Of a DNA stretch of 64,000 nt, positions 44,279 through 53,726 are shown in pieces. Below the pieces are notes generated by a model that was given only the letters and a program-made list of their open reading frames with translations, was not told the origin of the DNA and did no database searches. Source of the DNA: Limimaricola sp964022235 (lineage in GTDB: Bacteria; Pseudomonadota; Alphaproteobacteria; Rhodobacterales; Rhodobacteraceae); the NCBI RefSeq assembly GCF_964022235.1, contig NZ_CAXHZL010000017.1, positions 1 through 64,000 of the forward strand, written 5' to 3'. Numbering within the stretch: the stretch's first letter is position 1; each line of letters starts with the position of its first letter. The translations under genes and the position numbers were made by a program.

Positions 44279-45835
44279 ATGAGAAGACGAATGCGCAGCA
44301 CGGCCAGCCTTCCCTTGCAACGGGTCATCGCCCCCCTCACGGGGTCGATTGGCCGCCTGACCCGCCCATTGGGCCTCGCCTTGGTGCCAATGCTGCTGCT
44401 CGCGGCTCTGGCGCTGGGGGGCAAGCTGGCCGTGGCGCTTGTCGTGCTGGCGCTGCCGCTGACGGTGGCGAGCGCCATCGGACGACCGATCCTGACACGC
44501 GACGAGACGCGCGACGTGCTGACCGGGCTGGGCGACCGCCTCGCGCTCACGGCCGGGTTGGACCGGATGCTTGCACGGCGCGGCGGCTCACCGCGATCGG
44601 TGGCGGCGATGGTGCTCGAGATCGACGGTTTCAAACAGCTCGAACAGCGGCACGATCGCGCCACGATCGAACGCCTGCTGCAAGCCGTGGGCGAGAGGTT
44701 GCAGGACGGCCTGCGCGACGGCGACGCGCTGGCCCGCCTCGACGGGGCCTGCTTCGGCATTGCGCTGTCCTCGCGCCGGAAACTCGATCTCGAAGCGGCG
44801 ATCCAGCTTGGCCAGAGGCTTCAGACCTTGGTGGCCGATCCCATCGAACGAGATGGCGCGCAGATCCACGTCACGGTATCGGCGGGCTTCGCGCTGGCGC
44901 TGCGGCTGGCACGGCCGGGCGGGGCCGATCTTCTGCAGGCCGCGACGCTCGCCTTGATCGAGGCGCAACGCGGCGGGCCGGGTTCGATCCGGTGCTATTC
45001 CGAGGCGATGCGCCATCGGGTGAGCCTGCGCCATGGCCTGACCGACGAGGTCGCCGCCGCGCTCGACCGCGGCGACGTCGTGGCCCATTTCCAACCGCAG
45101 ATCTCCTTGTGTAACGGTCGGCTCACCGGTGTCGAGGCCCTCGCGCGCTGGCACCATCCCGAACGCGGCCTGATCCCGCCCGCCGAATTCCTGCCGGTGA
45201 TGGAACAGGCCGGGCTGATGGGCCGCTTGGGCGAGGTGATGGTGCAGGATGGCCTCAACGCCCTGCGCCTTTGGGACGCGGCCGGAATCGAAGTGCCGCA
45301 TGTCGCCATCAATTTCTCTCAGGCCGAACTCGCGGACCCGCGACTGGTCGACCGCCTTGCTTGGGAACTCGACCGTTTTGACTTGCAGCCCGGCCGACTT
45401 GCGGTCGAGGTGCTCGAGACGGTGGTGGCGCAACGGGTCGAGGACGTGGTGATCCGCAATCTGTCGGGGCTGTCGGGGCTTGGATGCAGGCTCGATCTCG
45501 ACGATTTCGGCACGGGCCACGCCGCGATCACCTCGATCCGCCGGTTCTCGATTCAGCGGATCAAGATCGACCGCTCTTTCGTCACCCGCATCGACAGCGA
45601 TTGCGAGCAGCAGAAGATGGTCTCGGCGATCCTGACCATGGCGGACGGGCTGGGCATCGAAACGCTGGCCGAAGGTGTCGAGACCGACGGCGAGCGCGCC
45701 ATGCTGCAACGCTTGGGCTGCGGCCACGGGCAGGGGTTCGGCATAGGTCGGCCAATGCCGCGCCCCGAGACCGAGGCCTGGATCCGGGCCATCCCGACCC
45801 TCTGCCCCAAAGAGCCGTCGCGTCGCGCGGTCTGA
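44279..45835 (+). CDS. Cyclic-di-GMP phosphodiesterase with degenerate GGDEF and intact EAL domain
   Basis: This is a 518-residue protein with two N-terminal hydrophobic segments (residues 33-65), a GGDEF domain (about 75-250) and an EAL domain (about 255-505). The GGDEF signature reads DGACF (in ARLDGACFGIAL), so cyclase activity is unlikely. The EAL site is complete: VEALARW, the Asn in AINFSQAEL, LDDFGTGHAAI, the Lys in IKIDRSFV, the Glu in ETLAEGVET and the Gln in GQGFGIG. It should hydrolyse c-di-GMP, with the degenerate domain perhaps regulatory. Confidence 0.9.
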   Translation: MRRRMRSTASLPLQRVIAPLTGSIGRLTRPLGLALVPMLLLAALALGGKLAVALVVLALPLTVASAIGRPILTRDETRDVLTGLGDRLALTAGLDRMLARRGGSPRSVAAMVLEIDGFKQLEQRHDRATIERLLQAVGERLQDGLRDGDALARLDGACFGIALSSRRKLDLEAAIQLGQRLQTLVADPIERDGAQIHVTVSAGFALALRLARPGGADLLQAATLALIEAQRGGPGSIRCYSEAMRHRVSLRHGLTDEVAAALDRGDVVAHFQPQISLCNGRLTGVEALARWHHPERGLIPPAEFLPVMEQAGLMGRLGEVMVQDGLNALRLWDAAGIEVPHVAINFSQAELADPRLVDRLAWELDRFDLQPGRLAVEVLETVVAQRVEDVVIRNLSGLSGLGCRLDLDDFGTGHAAITSIRRFSIQRIKIDRSFVTRIDSDCEQQKMVSAILTMADGLGIETLAEGVETDGERAMLQRLGCGHGQGFGIGRPMPRPETEAWIRAIPTLCPKEPSRRAV

Positions 45836-45979
45836 AGGCCTTCGCACAGATACCCCGCGCCACCCGCCGCCCACTGGGCCCCCACGGCACGGCACCGCCA
45901 AGGCGAAAGAGCTTGACCTTCGGACCCTCGCCCTGTTGAACCGCCACTGACCTTTTCCGGCGATCGAGGGCGGTTTTTC

Positions 45980-47812
45980 ATGGACGATCAGAACAAGAAC
46001 CTGATCCTGGCGACAGTGCTCAGCCTGGTGGTGATCCTGGGGTGGTTCCTGATCTTCCCCCCCGAGGAGCAGGCCCCCTCGCCCGATTTCGACGAGGTGT
46101 CGACAGCCGCCGTCGAGGCGCCCGGCACCGGTGACACGCCCCTGCCCGGGACCACCGCACAGGCCGCTCCCCAAGAGCAGGAAGCGCCCCGCGTCGCCAT
46201 CGAAACGCCGGAGCTGACCGGTTCGCTGTCGCTGCGCGGCGGCCGGATCGACGATCTGTCGCTGGTCGAATACAACGAGACGCTCGACCCCGAGAGCCCG
46301 CTGGTGCGGCTGCTGTCGCCCGTCGGCACCGACACGCCCTATTACGCGGTCTGGGGCTGGGCCCCGGTTGGCGGCACCTCGACCCCCCTGCCCGGTCCCG
46401 ACACGCTGTGGACGTTGGAGAGCGGCGAGACGCTGACCCCCGACAGCCCGGTGACCCTGGCCTGGGACAACGGCGAGGGCCTCGTGTTCCGCCGCACCGT
46501 CTCTGTCGACGACAGGTTCATGTTCGATGTCGAGCAGACGGTCGAGAACACCGGCGACACCACCGTGAGCCTCGCGCCCTACGGCTTTGTCGCGCGCCAC
46601 GGTCAACCCGACACGCAGAACTTCTTCATCCTGCACGAAGGCCTCGTGCGGATGACCGACGGCACGCTCGAAGAGATCAAGTACAAGAACATGGACGATC
46701 TCGATGCCGATCCGCGCGGCGCGGGCCGGGTCGACGTGGCCGAGGTCTCCGAGAATGGCTGGACCGGCTTCACCGACAAATACTGGATGACGACGCTGAT
46801 CCCCGAGCCGGGCACGCCGTTCCGTTCGGTCGTGCGCTACACCGAAGGCTCCGAGATCTATCAGACCGACAGCGTGTCGCCCGCGCTCGAAGTCGCCCCC
46901 GGCGCCACCGTCTCCTCCGACACCCGCCTCTTTGCGGGCGCCAAGGAATGGGAGGCGATCCGTTCGTATCAGAACGACGGCGGCATCGAGGGTTTCGTCG
47001 ACAGCATCGACTGGGGCTGGTTCTTCTTCCTGACCAAGCCGATCTTCATGCTGCTGCACTTCCTGAACGGCTTGATCGGCAACATGGGCTGGTCGATCGT
47101 GGCGCTGACGCTGATCCTCAAGGCGATCGTGTTCCCGCTGGCCTATCGCTCCTACGTGTCGATGGCCCGGATGAAAGAACTGCAGCCGCAGATGGAGGCG
47201 CTCAAGGAGCAGTCAGGCGACGACCGCCAGAAACTCCAGCAGGGCATGATGAAGCTTTACAAGGAAAACAAGGTCAATCCGGCCTCGGGTTGCCTGCCGA
47301 TCCTGATCCAGATCCCGATCTTCTTCTCGCTCTACAAGGTGATCTTCGTCACCATCGAGCTGCGCCACGCGGAGTGGTTCGGCTGGATCCGCGACCTGTC
47401 GGCCCCCGATCCCTCGTCGATCCTGAACCTGTTCGGCCTGCTGCCTTTCGCGGCACCCGAACCGTCGAGCTTCCTCGCGATCATCTCGCTGGGCATCCTG
47501 CCGATCCTCTTGGGCATCTCGATGTGGCTGCAGCAAAAGCTGAACCCGGCCCCCGCCGATCCGACGCAGAAGATGGTCTTCGCCTGGATGCCGTGGGTGT
47601 TCATGTTCATGCTCGGTAACTTTGCCAGCGGCCTGGTCATCTACTGGATCACCAACAACACCGTGACCTTCGTGCAGCAATACGCGATCATGCGCAGCCA
47701 TGGGGCCAAGCCTGACGTGTTCGGCAACATCAAGTCGGGCCTCAGCCGCAAGAAGGCCGCCGAGGCAAAACCCGCCAAGGCCGCCAACGCGCCCGGGAAA
47801 CCGAAGAAGTGA
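45980..47812 (+). CDS. yidC: Membrane protein insertase YidC
   Basis: This is a 610-residue insertase. The start MDDQNKNLILATVLSLVVIL and the first membrane helix are family features; a large periplasmic domain (about 60-350) follows and the core of five helices contains FFLTKPIFMLLHFLNGLIGN, LKAIVFPLAYRSYVSMARMK, LQPQMEALK, VNPASGCLPILIQIPIFF and MPWVFMFMLGNFASGLVIYW. It inserts membrane proteins alone or with SecYEG. It overlaps the start region of the GTPase gene. Confidence 0.96.
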   Translation: MDDQNKNLILATVLSLVVILGWFLIFPPEEQAPSPDFDEVSTAAVEAPGTGDTPLPGTTAQAAPQEQEAPRVAIETPELTGSLSLRGGRIDDLSLVEYNETLDPESPLVRLLSPVGTDTPYYAVWGWAPVGGTSTPLPGPDTLWTLESGETLTPDSPVTLAWDNGEGLVFRRTVSVDDRFMFDVEQTVENTGDTTVSLAPYGFVARHGQPDTQNFFILHEGLVRMTDGTLEEIKYKNMDDLDADPRGAGRVDVAEVSENGWTGFTDKYWMTTLIPEPGTPFRSVVRYTEGSEIYQTDSVSPALEVAPGATVSSDTRLFAGAKEWEAIRSYQNDGGIEGFVDSIDWGWFFFLTKPIFMLLHFLNGLIGNMGWSIVALTLILKAIVFPLAYRSYVSMARMKELQPQMEALKEQSGDDRQKLQQGMMKLYKENKVNPASGCLPILIQIPIFFSLYKVIFVTIELRHAEWFGWIRDLSAPDPSSILNLFGLLPFAAPEPSSFLAIISLGILPILLGISMWLQQKLNPAPADPTQKMVFAWMPWVFMFMLGNFASGLVIYWITNNTVTFVQQYAIMRSHGAKPDVFGNIKSGLSRKKAAEAKPAKAANAPGKPKK

Positions 47813-47817
47813 CCGGC

Positions 47818-48468
47818 ATGAAGATGAACTTTCCCGAGGCCACCCCGCCCGAGCCCGACGCGGCCGAGGCGGGTAGGCTTCTCTTCGCCGGCGAGGTCGA
47901 GTTCCTCAAGGGCGTCGTGGCCATGTCGGGCCTTCCGCCCGCCGACCGGTTGGAGGTCTGCTTTGCGGGCCGCTCGAACGTCGGCAAGTCGTCTTTGATC
48001 AACGCGCTCACCGGTCGCAAGGCGATCGCGCGCGCGTCGAACACGCCGGGCCGGACGCAGGAGATCAACTTCTTCACCGCTGCCGAAAGCCATTACATCG
48101 TCGACCTTCCGGGCTATGGCTTTGCCAACGCGCCGCTGGCGGTGGTCGAGAAGTGGCAGCGCCTGCTCAAGCAGTATCTTTCTGGCCGCCCGACCCTGCG
48201 CCGCGCCTTCGTGCTGATCGACGCACGCCACGGCGCCAAGAAGGTCGACGAGGAAATCATGACCCTGCTCGACCGCTCGGCCGTGCCGTTTCAGGTCGTG
48301 CTGACCAAGATCGACAAGGTGCGCCGCGACGAGCTCGACCAGAGTCTCGCGCTGACGCGGGCGGCTTTGGCCAAGCACCCCGCCGCCTACCCCGAACTGG
48401 TGCTGACCAGCTCCGAAAAGGGCGACGGCATCGAGACGCTCCGCGCCATCGTCGCGGGGCTCGCCTGA
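47818..48468 (+). CDS. engB: Ribosome biogenesis GTPase EngB/YsxC (YihA)
   Basis: This is a 216-residue GTPase needed for 50S assembly. G1 GRSNVGKSSLINALTGRK (near residue 46), G2-like TPGRTQEINFF, G3 DLPGYGFA, G4 TKIDK and G5 TSSEKGDG are all clear. The ATG at 47818 is the likely start; other in-frame starts at 47809 (GTG) and 47824 (ATG) are close. It follows yidC with almost no gap, as in many proteobacteria. Confidence 0.94.
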   Translation: MKMNFPEATPPEPDAAEAGRLLFAGEVEFLKGVVAMSGLPPADRLEVCFAGRSNVGKSSLINALTGRKAIARASNTPGRTQEINFFTAAESHYIVDLPGYGFANAPLAVVEKWQRLLKQYLSGRPTLRRAFVLIDARHGAKKVDEEIMTLLDRSAVPFQVVLTKIDKVRRDELDQSLALTRAALAKHPAAYPELVLTSSEKGDGIETLRAIVAGLA

Positions 48469-48489
48469 CCACCTGAACAGGGGCCTCCC

Positions 48490-49386
48490 ATGAGGACGCA
48501 GAAGATGGACCGAGACTGGATCGCCACCGCCAAGACGCTCTCCGAGGCCCTGCCCTATCTGCAGCGCTACTCGGGTGCGATCGTCGTGGTGAAGTTCGGC
48601 GGCAACGCCATGGGCGACGCCGATGCGATGGCCGAATTCGCCCGCGACGTGGTGCTGATGCGGCAGGTGGGCGTGAACCCGGTCGTGGTGCATGGCGGCG
48701 GACCGATGATCAACGAGATGCTGGCCAAGCTCGGAATCAAGTCCGAGTTCGTGCGCGGCAAGCGCGTCACCGACAAGGCCACGGTCGAGGTGGTCGAGAT
48801 GGTGCTCACCGGCCTCGTCAACAAGCGCATCGTGCAAGCCATCATGGACGAGGGTGGCCGTGCCGTTGGCCTGTCTGGCAAGGACGACGACCTGATGGTC
48901 GCGGTGGCCGACGATCCCGAACTCGGCTTCGTGGGCCGTCCCGTCGAAATGAACGTACAGGTGCTGCGCGACATGTTTTCAGCCGGTATCATCCCCGTGG
49001 TGGCCCCGGTCGCCACCGGCATGGACCCAAACGAGACCTTCAACGTCAACGGCGACACCGCCGCCGGTGCCATCGCGGGCGCGCTCAAGGCCGACCGTCT
49101 GCTGCTGCTCACGGATGTGTCCGGCGTCAAGGACGCCAGCGGCGAGGTCGTCACGCAGCTGTCCCCCGAACAGGTACGCGAGATGACCGCCGAGGGCACG
49201 ATCGCGGGCGGCATGATCCCCAAGACCGAGACCGCGCTCACGGCGCTGGAACAGGGCGTGCGGGCCGTGGTGATCCTCGATGGTCGCCTGCCCAATGCCT
49301 CGCTTCTGGAGCTGTTCACCGAGCACGGCGCGGGCTCGATCATCCGTTCGAGCGAGAGCCGGATGCGCCCGCGCAACGAGACATGA
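48490..49386 (+). CDS. argB: Acetylglutamate kinase
   Basis: This is a 298-residue enzyme that phosphorylates N-acetyl-L-glutamate in arginine biosynthesis. IVVVKFGGNAMGD and VVVHGGGPMINEMLAKLG (substrate and phosphate binding), then RVTDKATVEVVEMVLTG, NVNGDTAAGAIAGALKADRL and GGMIPKTETAL are standard. The N-terminal helix suggests the arginine-sensitive hexameric type, but that is inference. Its stop overlaps the next start (ATGA at 49383-49386). Confidence 0.96.
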   Translation: MRTQKMDRDWIATAKTLSEALPYLQRYSGAIVVVKFGGNAMGDADAMAEFARDVVLMRQVGVNPVVVHGGGPMINEMLAKLGIKSEFVRGKRVTDKATVEVVEMVLTGLVNKRIVQAIMDEGGRAVGLSGKDDDLMVAVADDPELGFVGRPVEMNVQVLRDMFSAGIIPVVAPVATGMDPNETFNVNGDTAAGAIAGALKADRLLLLTDVSGVKDASGEVVTQLSPEQVREMTAEGTIAGGMIPKTETALTALEQGVRAVVILDGRLPNASLLELFTEHGAGSIIRSSESRMRPRNET

Positions 49387-49877
49387 GCCTCAAGCTCGTC
49401 CTTATCCGCCATGCCAAATCCGACTGGGGTGATGCCGGTCAGCGCGACCACGAGCGCCCGCTGGCGGAGCGTGGCCGCCGCGATGCGCCGCGCATGGGGA
49501 CCTGGCTGGCCCAAGGCGGGCATGCCCCGGACCTGGTGCTCTGCTCAGACGCCGCGCGCACCCGCGAGACGGTCGCGCTGATGCGCCCCGAATGGCCGGG
49601 TACCACCGAGATCCGCCACGAGCCCAGCCTCTATGCCGCCCCGCCGCGCCAGTTACTGGCGGCACTCAAGGGTGTGACCGAACGCTGCGTGGCCTTGGTG
49701 GCGCACAACCCCGGTATCGGTCGTCTCGCGGCCGAGCTGGCTGACACCATCCCCGATCACCCGCGCTTCGCCGACTACCCCACCTGCGCCGTGACCGTGC
49801 TGGAGTTCGATGCCGGAGACTGGTCGGACATCGCAAAGGGCCGCGTGGCCGCCTTCGCCGTTCCCGCCGACCTCTGA
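49383..49877 (+). CDS. SixA-like histidine phosphatase
   Basis: This is a 164-residue branch-2 histidine phosphatase-like protein. LVLIRHAKSDW (RHA active-site motif, His10) is at the N-terminus and VALVAHNPGIGRLA (second His) is near residue 105. SixA dephosphorylates phosphohistidine in HPt proteins in E. coli; small alphaproteobacterial homologues are not all characterised. It is coupled to argB by an ATGA overlap and converges with the amino-acid transporter operon. Confidence 0.85.
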   Translation: MSLKLVLIRHAKSDWGDAGQRDHERPLAERGRRDAPRMGTWLAQGGHAPDLVLCSDAARTRETVALMRPEWPGTTEIRHEPSLYAAPPRQLLAALKGVTERCVALVAHNPGIGRLAAELADTIPDHPRFADYPTCAVTVLEFDAGDWSDIAKGRVAAFAVPADL

Positions 49878-49965
49878 ACGCGAAAGGGGGCCGCTTTCGC
49901 GCCCCCCTCCCCGACTTTACTCTGCAAATACTCATCTTCTCGGCCCTCGGGCCGCGGCGCTGTCC

Positions 49966-50766
49966 TCAGTGGCCGAGGATCTGGCTCAGGAACAGCTTGG
50001 TCCGGTCGGACTTGGGAGCCTTGAAGAAGGCCTCCGGCTCGTTCTGCTCGACGATCTGGCCTTGGTCCATGAAAATCACCCGGTTGGCGACCTGCCGCGC
50101 GAAGCCCATCTCGTGGGTTACACAGAGCATGGTCATGCCCTCCTCGGCCAGCTCGATCATGGTGTCGAGCACCTCCTTGATCATCTCCGGATCGAGCGCC
50201 GAGGTCGGCTCGTCGAAGAGCATGATGCGCGGCTTCATGCACAGCGAGCGGGCGATGGCGACGCGCTGCTGCTGACCGCCCGAGAGCTGGCCGGGATACT
50301 TGTTCGCCTGCTCGGGGATCTTCACTTTTTTCAGGAAATGCATCGCGATTTCCTCGGCTTCCTTCTTGGGCGTCTTGCGCACCCAGATCGGAGCCAAGGT
50401 GCAGTTCTCGAGGATCGTCAGATGCGGGAAGAGGTTGAAGTGCTGAAAGCACATGCCGACCTCGGAGCGGATCTTGTCGATGTTCTTGAGGTCCGATGAC
50501 AGCTCGGTCCCGTCGACGACGATGCGCCCCGACTGGTGCTCCTCGAGCCGGTTGATGCAGCGGATCAGCGTCGATTTGCCCGAGCCCGAGGGCCCGCAGA
50601 TCACGATCCGCTCACCCCGATAGACGGTGAGGTCGATGTCGCGCAGCACGTGGAACGAACCGTACCACTTGTTCATGTTCGAGATCTCGATCGCGACCTC
50701 GTCGGAGACCCGCATATGGCTGCGGTCGATGGCACGATCGGCGGGATTGGTGGCGGTGTCGGTCAT
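49966..50766 (-). CDS. bztD: Glutamate/glutamine/aspartate/asparagine ABC transporter ATPase
   Basis: This is a 266-residue polar-amino-acid ABC ATPase. Walker A GPSGSGKST, Q-loop CFQHFNLFPH, signature LSGGQQQRVAIARSL, Walker B IMLFDEPTSALD and switch His in CVTHEMGFAR are intact. With BztB, BztC and BztA it forms the transporter first described in Rhodobacter capsulatus. The order SBP-permease-permease-ATPase is the same here. It is the last gene of the operon. Confidence 0.93.
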   Translation of the reverse strand: MTDTATNPADRAIDRSHMRVSDEVAIEISNMNKWYGSFHVLRDIDLTVYRGERIVICGPSGSGKSTLIRCINRLEEHQSGRIVVDGTELSSDLKNIDKIRSEVGMCFQHFNLFPHLTILENCTLAPIWVRKTPKKEAEEIAMHFLKKVKIPEQANKYPGQLSGGQQQRVAIARSLCMKPRIMLFDEPTSALDPEMIKEVLDTMIELAEEGMTMLCVTHEMGFARQVANRVIFMDQGQIVEQNEPEAFFKAPKSDRTKLFLSQILGH

Positions 50767-50776
50767 GGCACCCTCC

Positions 50777-52093
50777 TCAGTGATGGCCGCGCTGGAGTTT
50801 TTTCTCCAGGTACAGCGAGTAGCGGGACATGCTGAAACAGCAGATGAAGAACAGCAGGCCGATGAAGACGAAGAGCTCCCAGTAGATGCCGTTCCACTCG
50901 GCCGAGGCGCGGATCGCGTTCGAGAGGCCGATGGGATCGAGCAGGCCGATGAACACCACCAGCGTCGTGTCCTTGAACAGGCCGATGAAGGTGTTGACGA
51001 TGCCCGGGATGGCGATCTTGAGCGCCTGCGGCAGGATGATCAGCCGCATCGACTTCCAGTAGTCGAGGCCAAGCGCGTCGGCCGCCTCGTACTGCCCCTT
51101 GGGAAGCGAGGCGAGACCGCCGCGCACCACCTCGGCAATGTAAGCCGCCGCAAAGAGCGTCACCATGATGATGACGCGCAACATCAAGTCGAAGTTCGTG
51201 CCTGGCGGCAGGAAGTAGTTCAGCAGCAGCGACGCGGTGAACAGCCAGACGATCAGCGGCACGCCGCGGATGATCTCGATGAAGCCCACGGAGATCTTGT
51301 TGATGATGAACAGGTCCGACTGACGGCCCAGCGCCAGCAGGATGCCGAGCGGCAGCGATAGGATGATGCCCGCGATGCCGATGATGAACGACAGCATGAA
51401 GCCACCAAAATCTTGGCTCGGCACGTATTCGATGCTGAGCGCGATCACCTGCTCGAGCTCGCGCGCGAGCGGGCCCGCGGTGTAGAACCAGTAGATGAGG
51501 GGCAACGCCACGGCGACGATCATCGCGATCAGCGTCCCCGCGATCGGGGCCAGCGCCCGCCATGCGGCCCAGCCCAGCACGAAGCCCAGGGCGATGGAGA
51601 CCGGGAACCAGAGGCTGCCGCCCCAGAGCAGCCAGAACATCGCGAAGGGCGAAAGCGCGGTGAAGGCCAGCATGCCGCGCGGCACGCGCGAAAACAGCAC
51701 CGGTGCGATCGCCACGAAGAAGATCACCAGCGCCAGGATCGGGCGCCAGTAAAGCTCTCGCGGGTAGAAGCCGAACATGAGCTGCTGCCAGCGATCGCCC
51801 AGCACCGCCCAGCAGGCGGCCGAGGCGTCTGCGCCGATGGTGGCGTTGCGGATCTCGCGGCATTCGGAGAGCGAGCCCGCGTTCCAGATGCCGTTGAAGA
51901 CCCAAGGCATGGTGTGCGAGAGCGCCCACCAGATGACGTAGAGCGAGACCAGCGTCATCAGGATGTTGAGCCAGCCCGAGAACAGGTTCTCGCGCATCCA
52001 CAGGATGGCGCCGCGATTGCCGACCGGAGGCTCGGCCTCCGGCAGCATGGTGTCCCGCACGAAGGAGACGGTCTGTGCGTGGGTGTCCGACAT
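50777..52093 (-). CDS. bztC: Amino-acid ABC transporter permease BztC
   Basis: This is a 438-residue permease, longer than ordinary amino-acid permeases because of an N-terminal extension with additional membrane segments. The transport domain lies in the C-terminal half, with the EAA motif GQYEAADALGLDYWKSMRL (near residue 345) and ILPQALKIAIPGIVNTF. It pairs with BztB. It begins one base after the bztB stop and ends 10 bases before bztD. Confidence 0.9.
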   Translation of the reverse strand: MSDTHAQTVSFVRDTMLPEAEPPVGNRGAILWMRENLFSGWLNILMTLVSLYVIWWALSHTMPWVFNGIWNAGSLSECREIRNATIGADASAACWAVLGDRWQQLMFGFYPRELYWRPILALVIFFVAIAPVLFSRVPRGMLAFTALSPFAMFWLLWGGSLWFPVSIALGFVLGWAAWRALAPIAGTLIAMIVAVALPLIYWFYTAGPLARELEQVIALSIEYVPSQDFGGFMLSFIIGIAGIILSLPLGILLALGRQSDLFIINKISVGFIEIIRGVPLIVWLFTASLLLNYFLPPGTNFDLMLRVIIMVTLFAAAYIAEVVRGGLASLPKGQYEAADALGLDYWKSMRLIILPQALKIAIPGIVNTFIGLFKDTTLVVFIGLLDPIGLSNAIRASAEWNGIYWELFVFIGLLFFICCFSMSRYSLYLEKKLQRGHH

Positions 52094-52094
52094 C

Positions 52095-53621
52095 TCAGCG
52101 CTCCTTCAGCTTTACGCGGGAATTGTAGAGGTTCATCGCGCTCGAGATGACGAGGCTGGTCACGAGGTAGAACAACCCCAGAAGCAGCATCCCCTCCAGC
52201 TCCTTGCCGGTCTGGTTGATGGTGATGCCCCCCAGCGTCGAGCGGGCGTCCATATAGCCGACGGCGATCGCCAGTGACGAGTTCTTGGTGAGGTTTAGGT
52301 ATTGCGAGATCATCGGCGGGATGATGACACGCAGCGCCTGCGGCAGGATCACGAGGCGCATGGTGCGCGAGGGCTTGATGCCTAGCGCGAAGGCCGCCTC
52401 GGTCTGGCCCTTGGAGACCGACAGGATGCCACCGCGCACGTTCTCGGCGATGAAGGCACCGGTGTAGAGCGACAGCGCCAGCCAGAGCGCGATCAGCGAA
52501 TTGCGCAGCTGCAGCCCGCCTTCGAAGTTGAAGCCGCCAAGCACCGGCCGCTCGAACTCGACCGGCATGCCGCGCCGGATCGTGTCCGACAGCGCCACGG
52601 CCCCGGCCGGCACGGTGGCGAGGTCGACCGAAGCCGGCAGCGACAGGATGTTGCAGGTGCCGGCCTCGAGGGCCGCGAGTGCGCCCGCGGCGTCCTCGAC
52701 GGGGACGTAGGTGAAGCGGATCTCTTGGCTGCGCATCAGGCGGCGCAGGTTTAGCGACTCGGTCGAGAACGGCACCGCGCAGGCGTTGATCGCCTGCTGG
52801 CTGCCGGCGTAGTCGGCCAACGTCATCCCCTCTGTCGCGCCGGTCGCCAGCACCGGCTGCGTCACCCGGCCCGAGGTCATGCTCAGCGCCAAAAAGACCA
52901 CGGCGGTCGGCACGACGAAAAGGCCCAGCGTGCCCCAGCCGATCGGCAGTATGCGGCCGGTCTGTTCCTGGGTGCGGTGCGCGTAGCGGCGCCAGAAGAA
53001 AATCGCGACCAGCGACGCCAGCAGCACCGCCAGCAGCAGCCCCGCGCCGGAGCCCCAGAACGGTGCCGGCACGAAGACGCCACGGTTGGTGATGGCGATG
53101 CTGTCGCCGAAGATCATCGCGGCGTCCCCGCCCTCGCGGAAGTCGCGCGGCTGCGGCGTGGCCTCGGTCATCAGTGCGAAGATCAGCAGGATCCACAGCA
53201 GCACGGGGATGTTGCGGAAGCCCTCGACATAGACCGCCATCAGATTGGCGATGAGCCAGTTCTTCGACAGGCGCAGCACGCCCGCCAGAACGCCCACGAT
53301 GGTAGCAAGCGCGCAGCCCAGCACCGCGATCAGCAGTGTGTTGAGGATGCCCACGAGAGCGGCGCGGCCATGGCTCGAGGCGCTGTCGTATTCGATCAGG
53401 CGCTGGTTGATGTCGTAACCGGCGCGCTGGCCCAGAAAGCCGAAATCGAAATCCTTGCCGAGCGCGGAGAGGTTGGCGATCGTGTTCGACACCAGCCAGC
53501 TCAGCCCCAGCATCAGTGCGATGAAGGCGATCACCTGAATGGTCAGGGAGCGGTATCTGGTATCGTAGATCAGCTGGCTCGGGCGGAACCCGGCCTTCGG
53601 AGCATCCGAGGTCGTTGTCAT
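52095..53621 (-). CDS. bztB: Amino-acid ABC transporter permease BztB with a periplasmic insertion
   Basis: This is a 508-residue permease, about 100 residues longer than the AapQ/BztB proteins I know. The transport domain and EAA motif are at the C-terminal side (EAAFALGIKPSRTMRLVILP, near residue 408). Between a membrane segment ending near residue 248 and the next starting near 374 there is an extra hydrophilic stretch (about 250-365). It has two cysteines (Cys281 and Cys323) and resembles a small binding-protein-like lobe (LADYAGSQQAINACAVPFST; LEAGTCNILSLPASVDLA). Confidence 0.9.
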   Translation of the reverse strand: MTTTSDAPKAGFRPSQLIYDTRYRSLTIQVIAFIALMLGLSWLVSNTIANLSALGKDFDFGFLGQRAGYDINQRLIEYDSASSHGRAALVGILNTLLIAVLGCALATIVGVLAGVLRLSKNWLIANLMAVYVEGFRNIPVLLWILLIFALMTEATPQPRDFREGGDAAMIFGDSIAITNRGVFVPAPFWGSGAGLLLAVLLASLVAIFFWRRYAHRTQEQTGRILPIGWGTLGLFVVPTAVVFLALSMTSGRVTQPVLATGATEGMTLADYAGSQQAINACAVPFSTESLNLRRLMRSQEIRFTYVPVEDAAGALAALEAGTCNILSLPASVDLATVPAGAVALSDTIRRGMPVEFERPVLGGFNFEGGLQLRNSLIALWLALSLYTGAFIAENVRGGILSVSKGQTEAAFALGIKPSRTMRLVILPQALRVIIPPMISQYLNLTKNSSLAIAVGYMDARSTLGGITINQTGKELEGMLLLGLFYLVTSLVISSAMNLYNSRVKLKER

Positions 53622-53726
53622 GTCTTGGTCCCCGTTGGTCCCCGCGCCGGTTGCGCGCCGGTTGATCCGGCTGCGCCCTACTTTCGGGGACAGGTGGCGC
53701 GTCGCGCCTTGTCCTTTGTTGGTGGA

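Noticed and set aside
44588..47059. An 823-residue minus-strand frame opposite the EAL protein and yidC
   Set aside because: It is antisense to two well-identified genes and is rich in His, Arg and Gln as shadows are.
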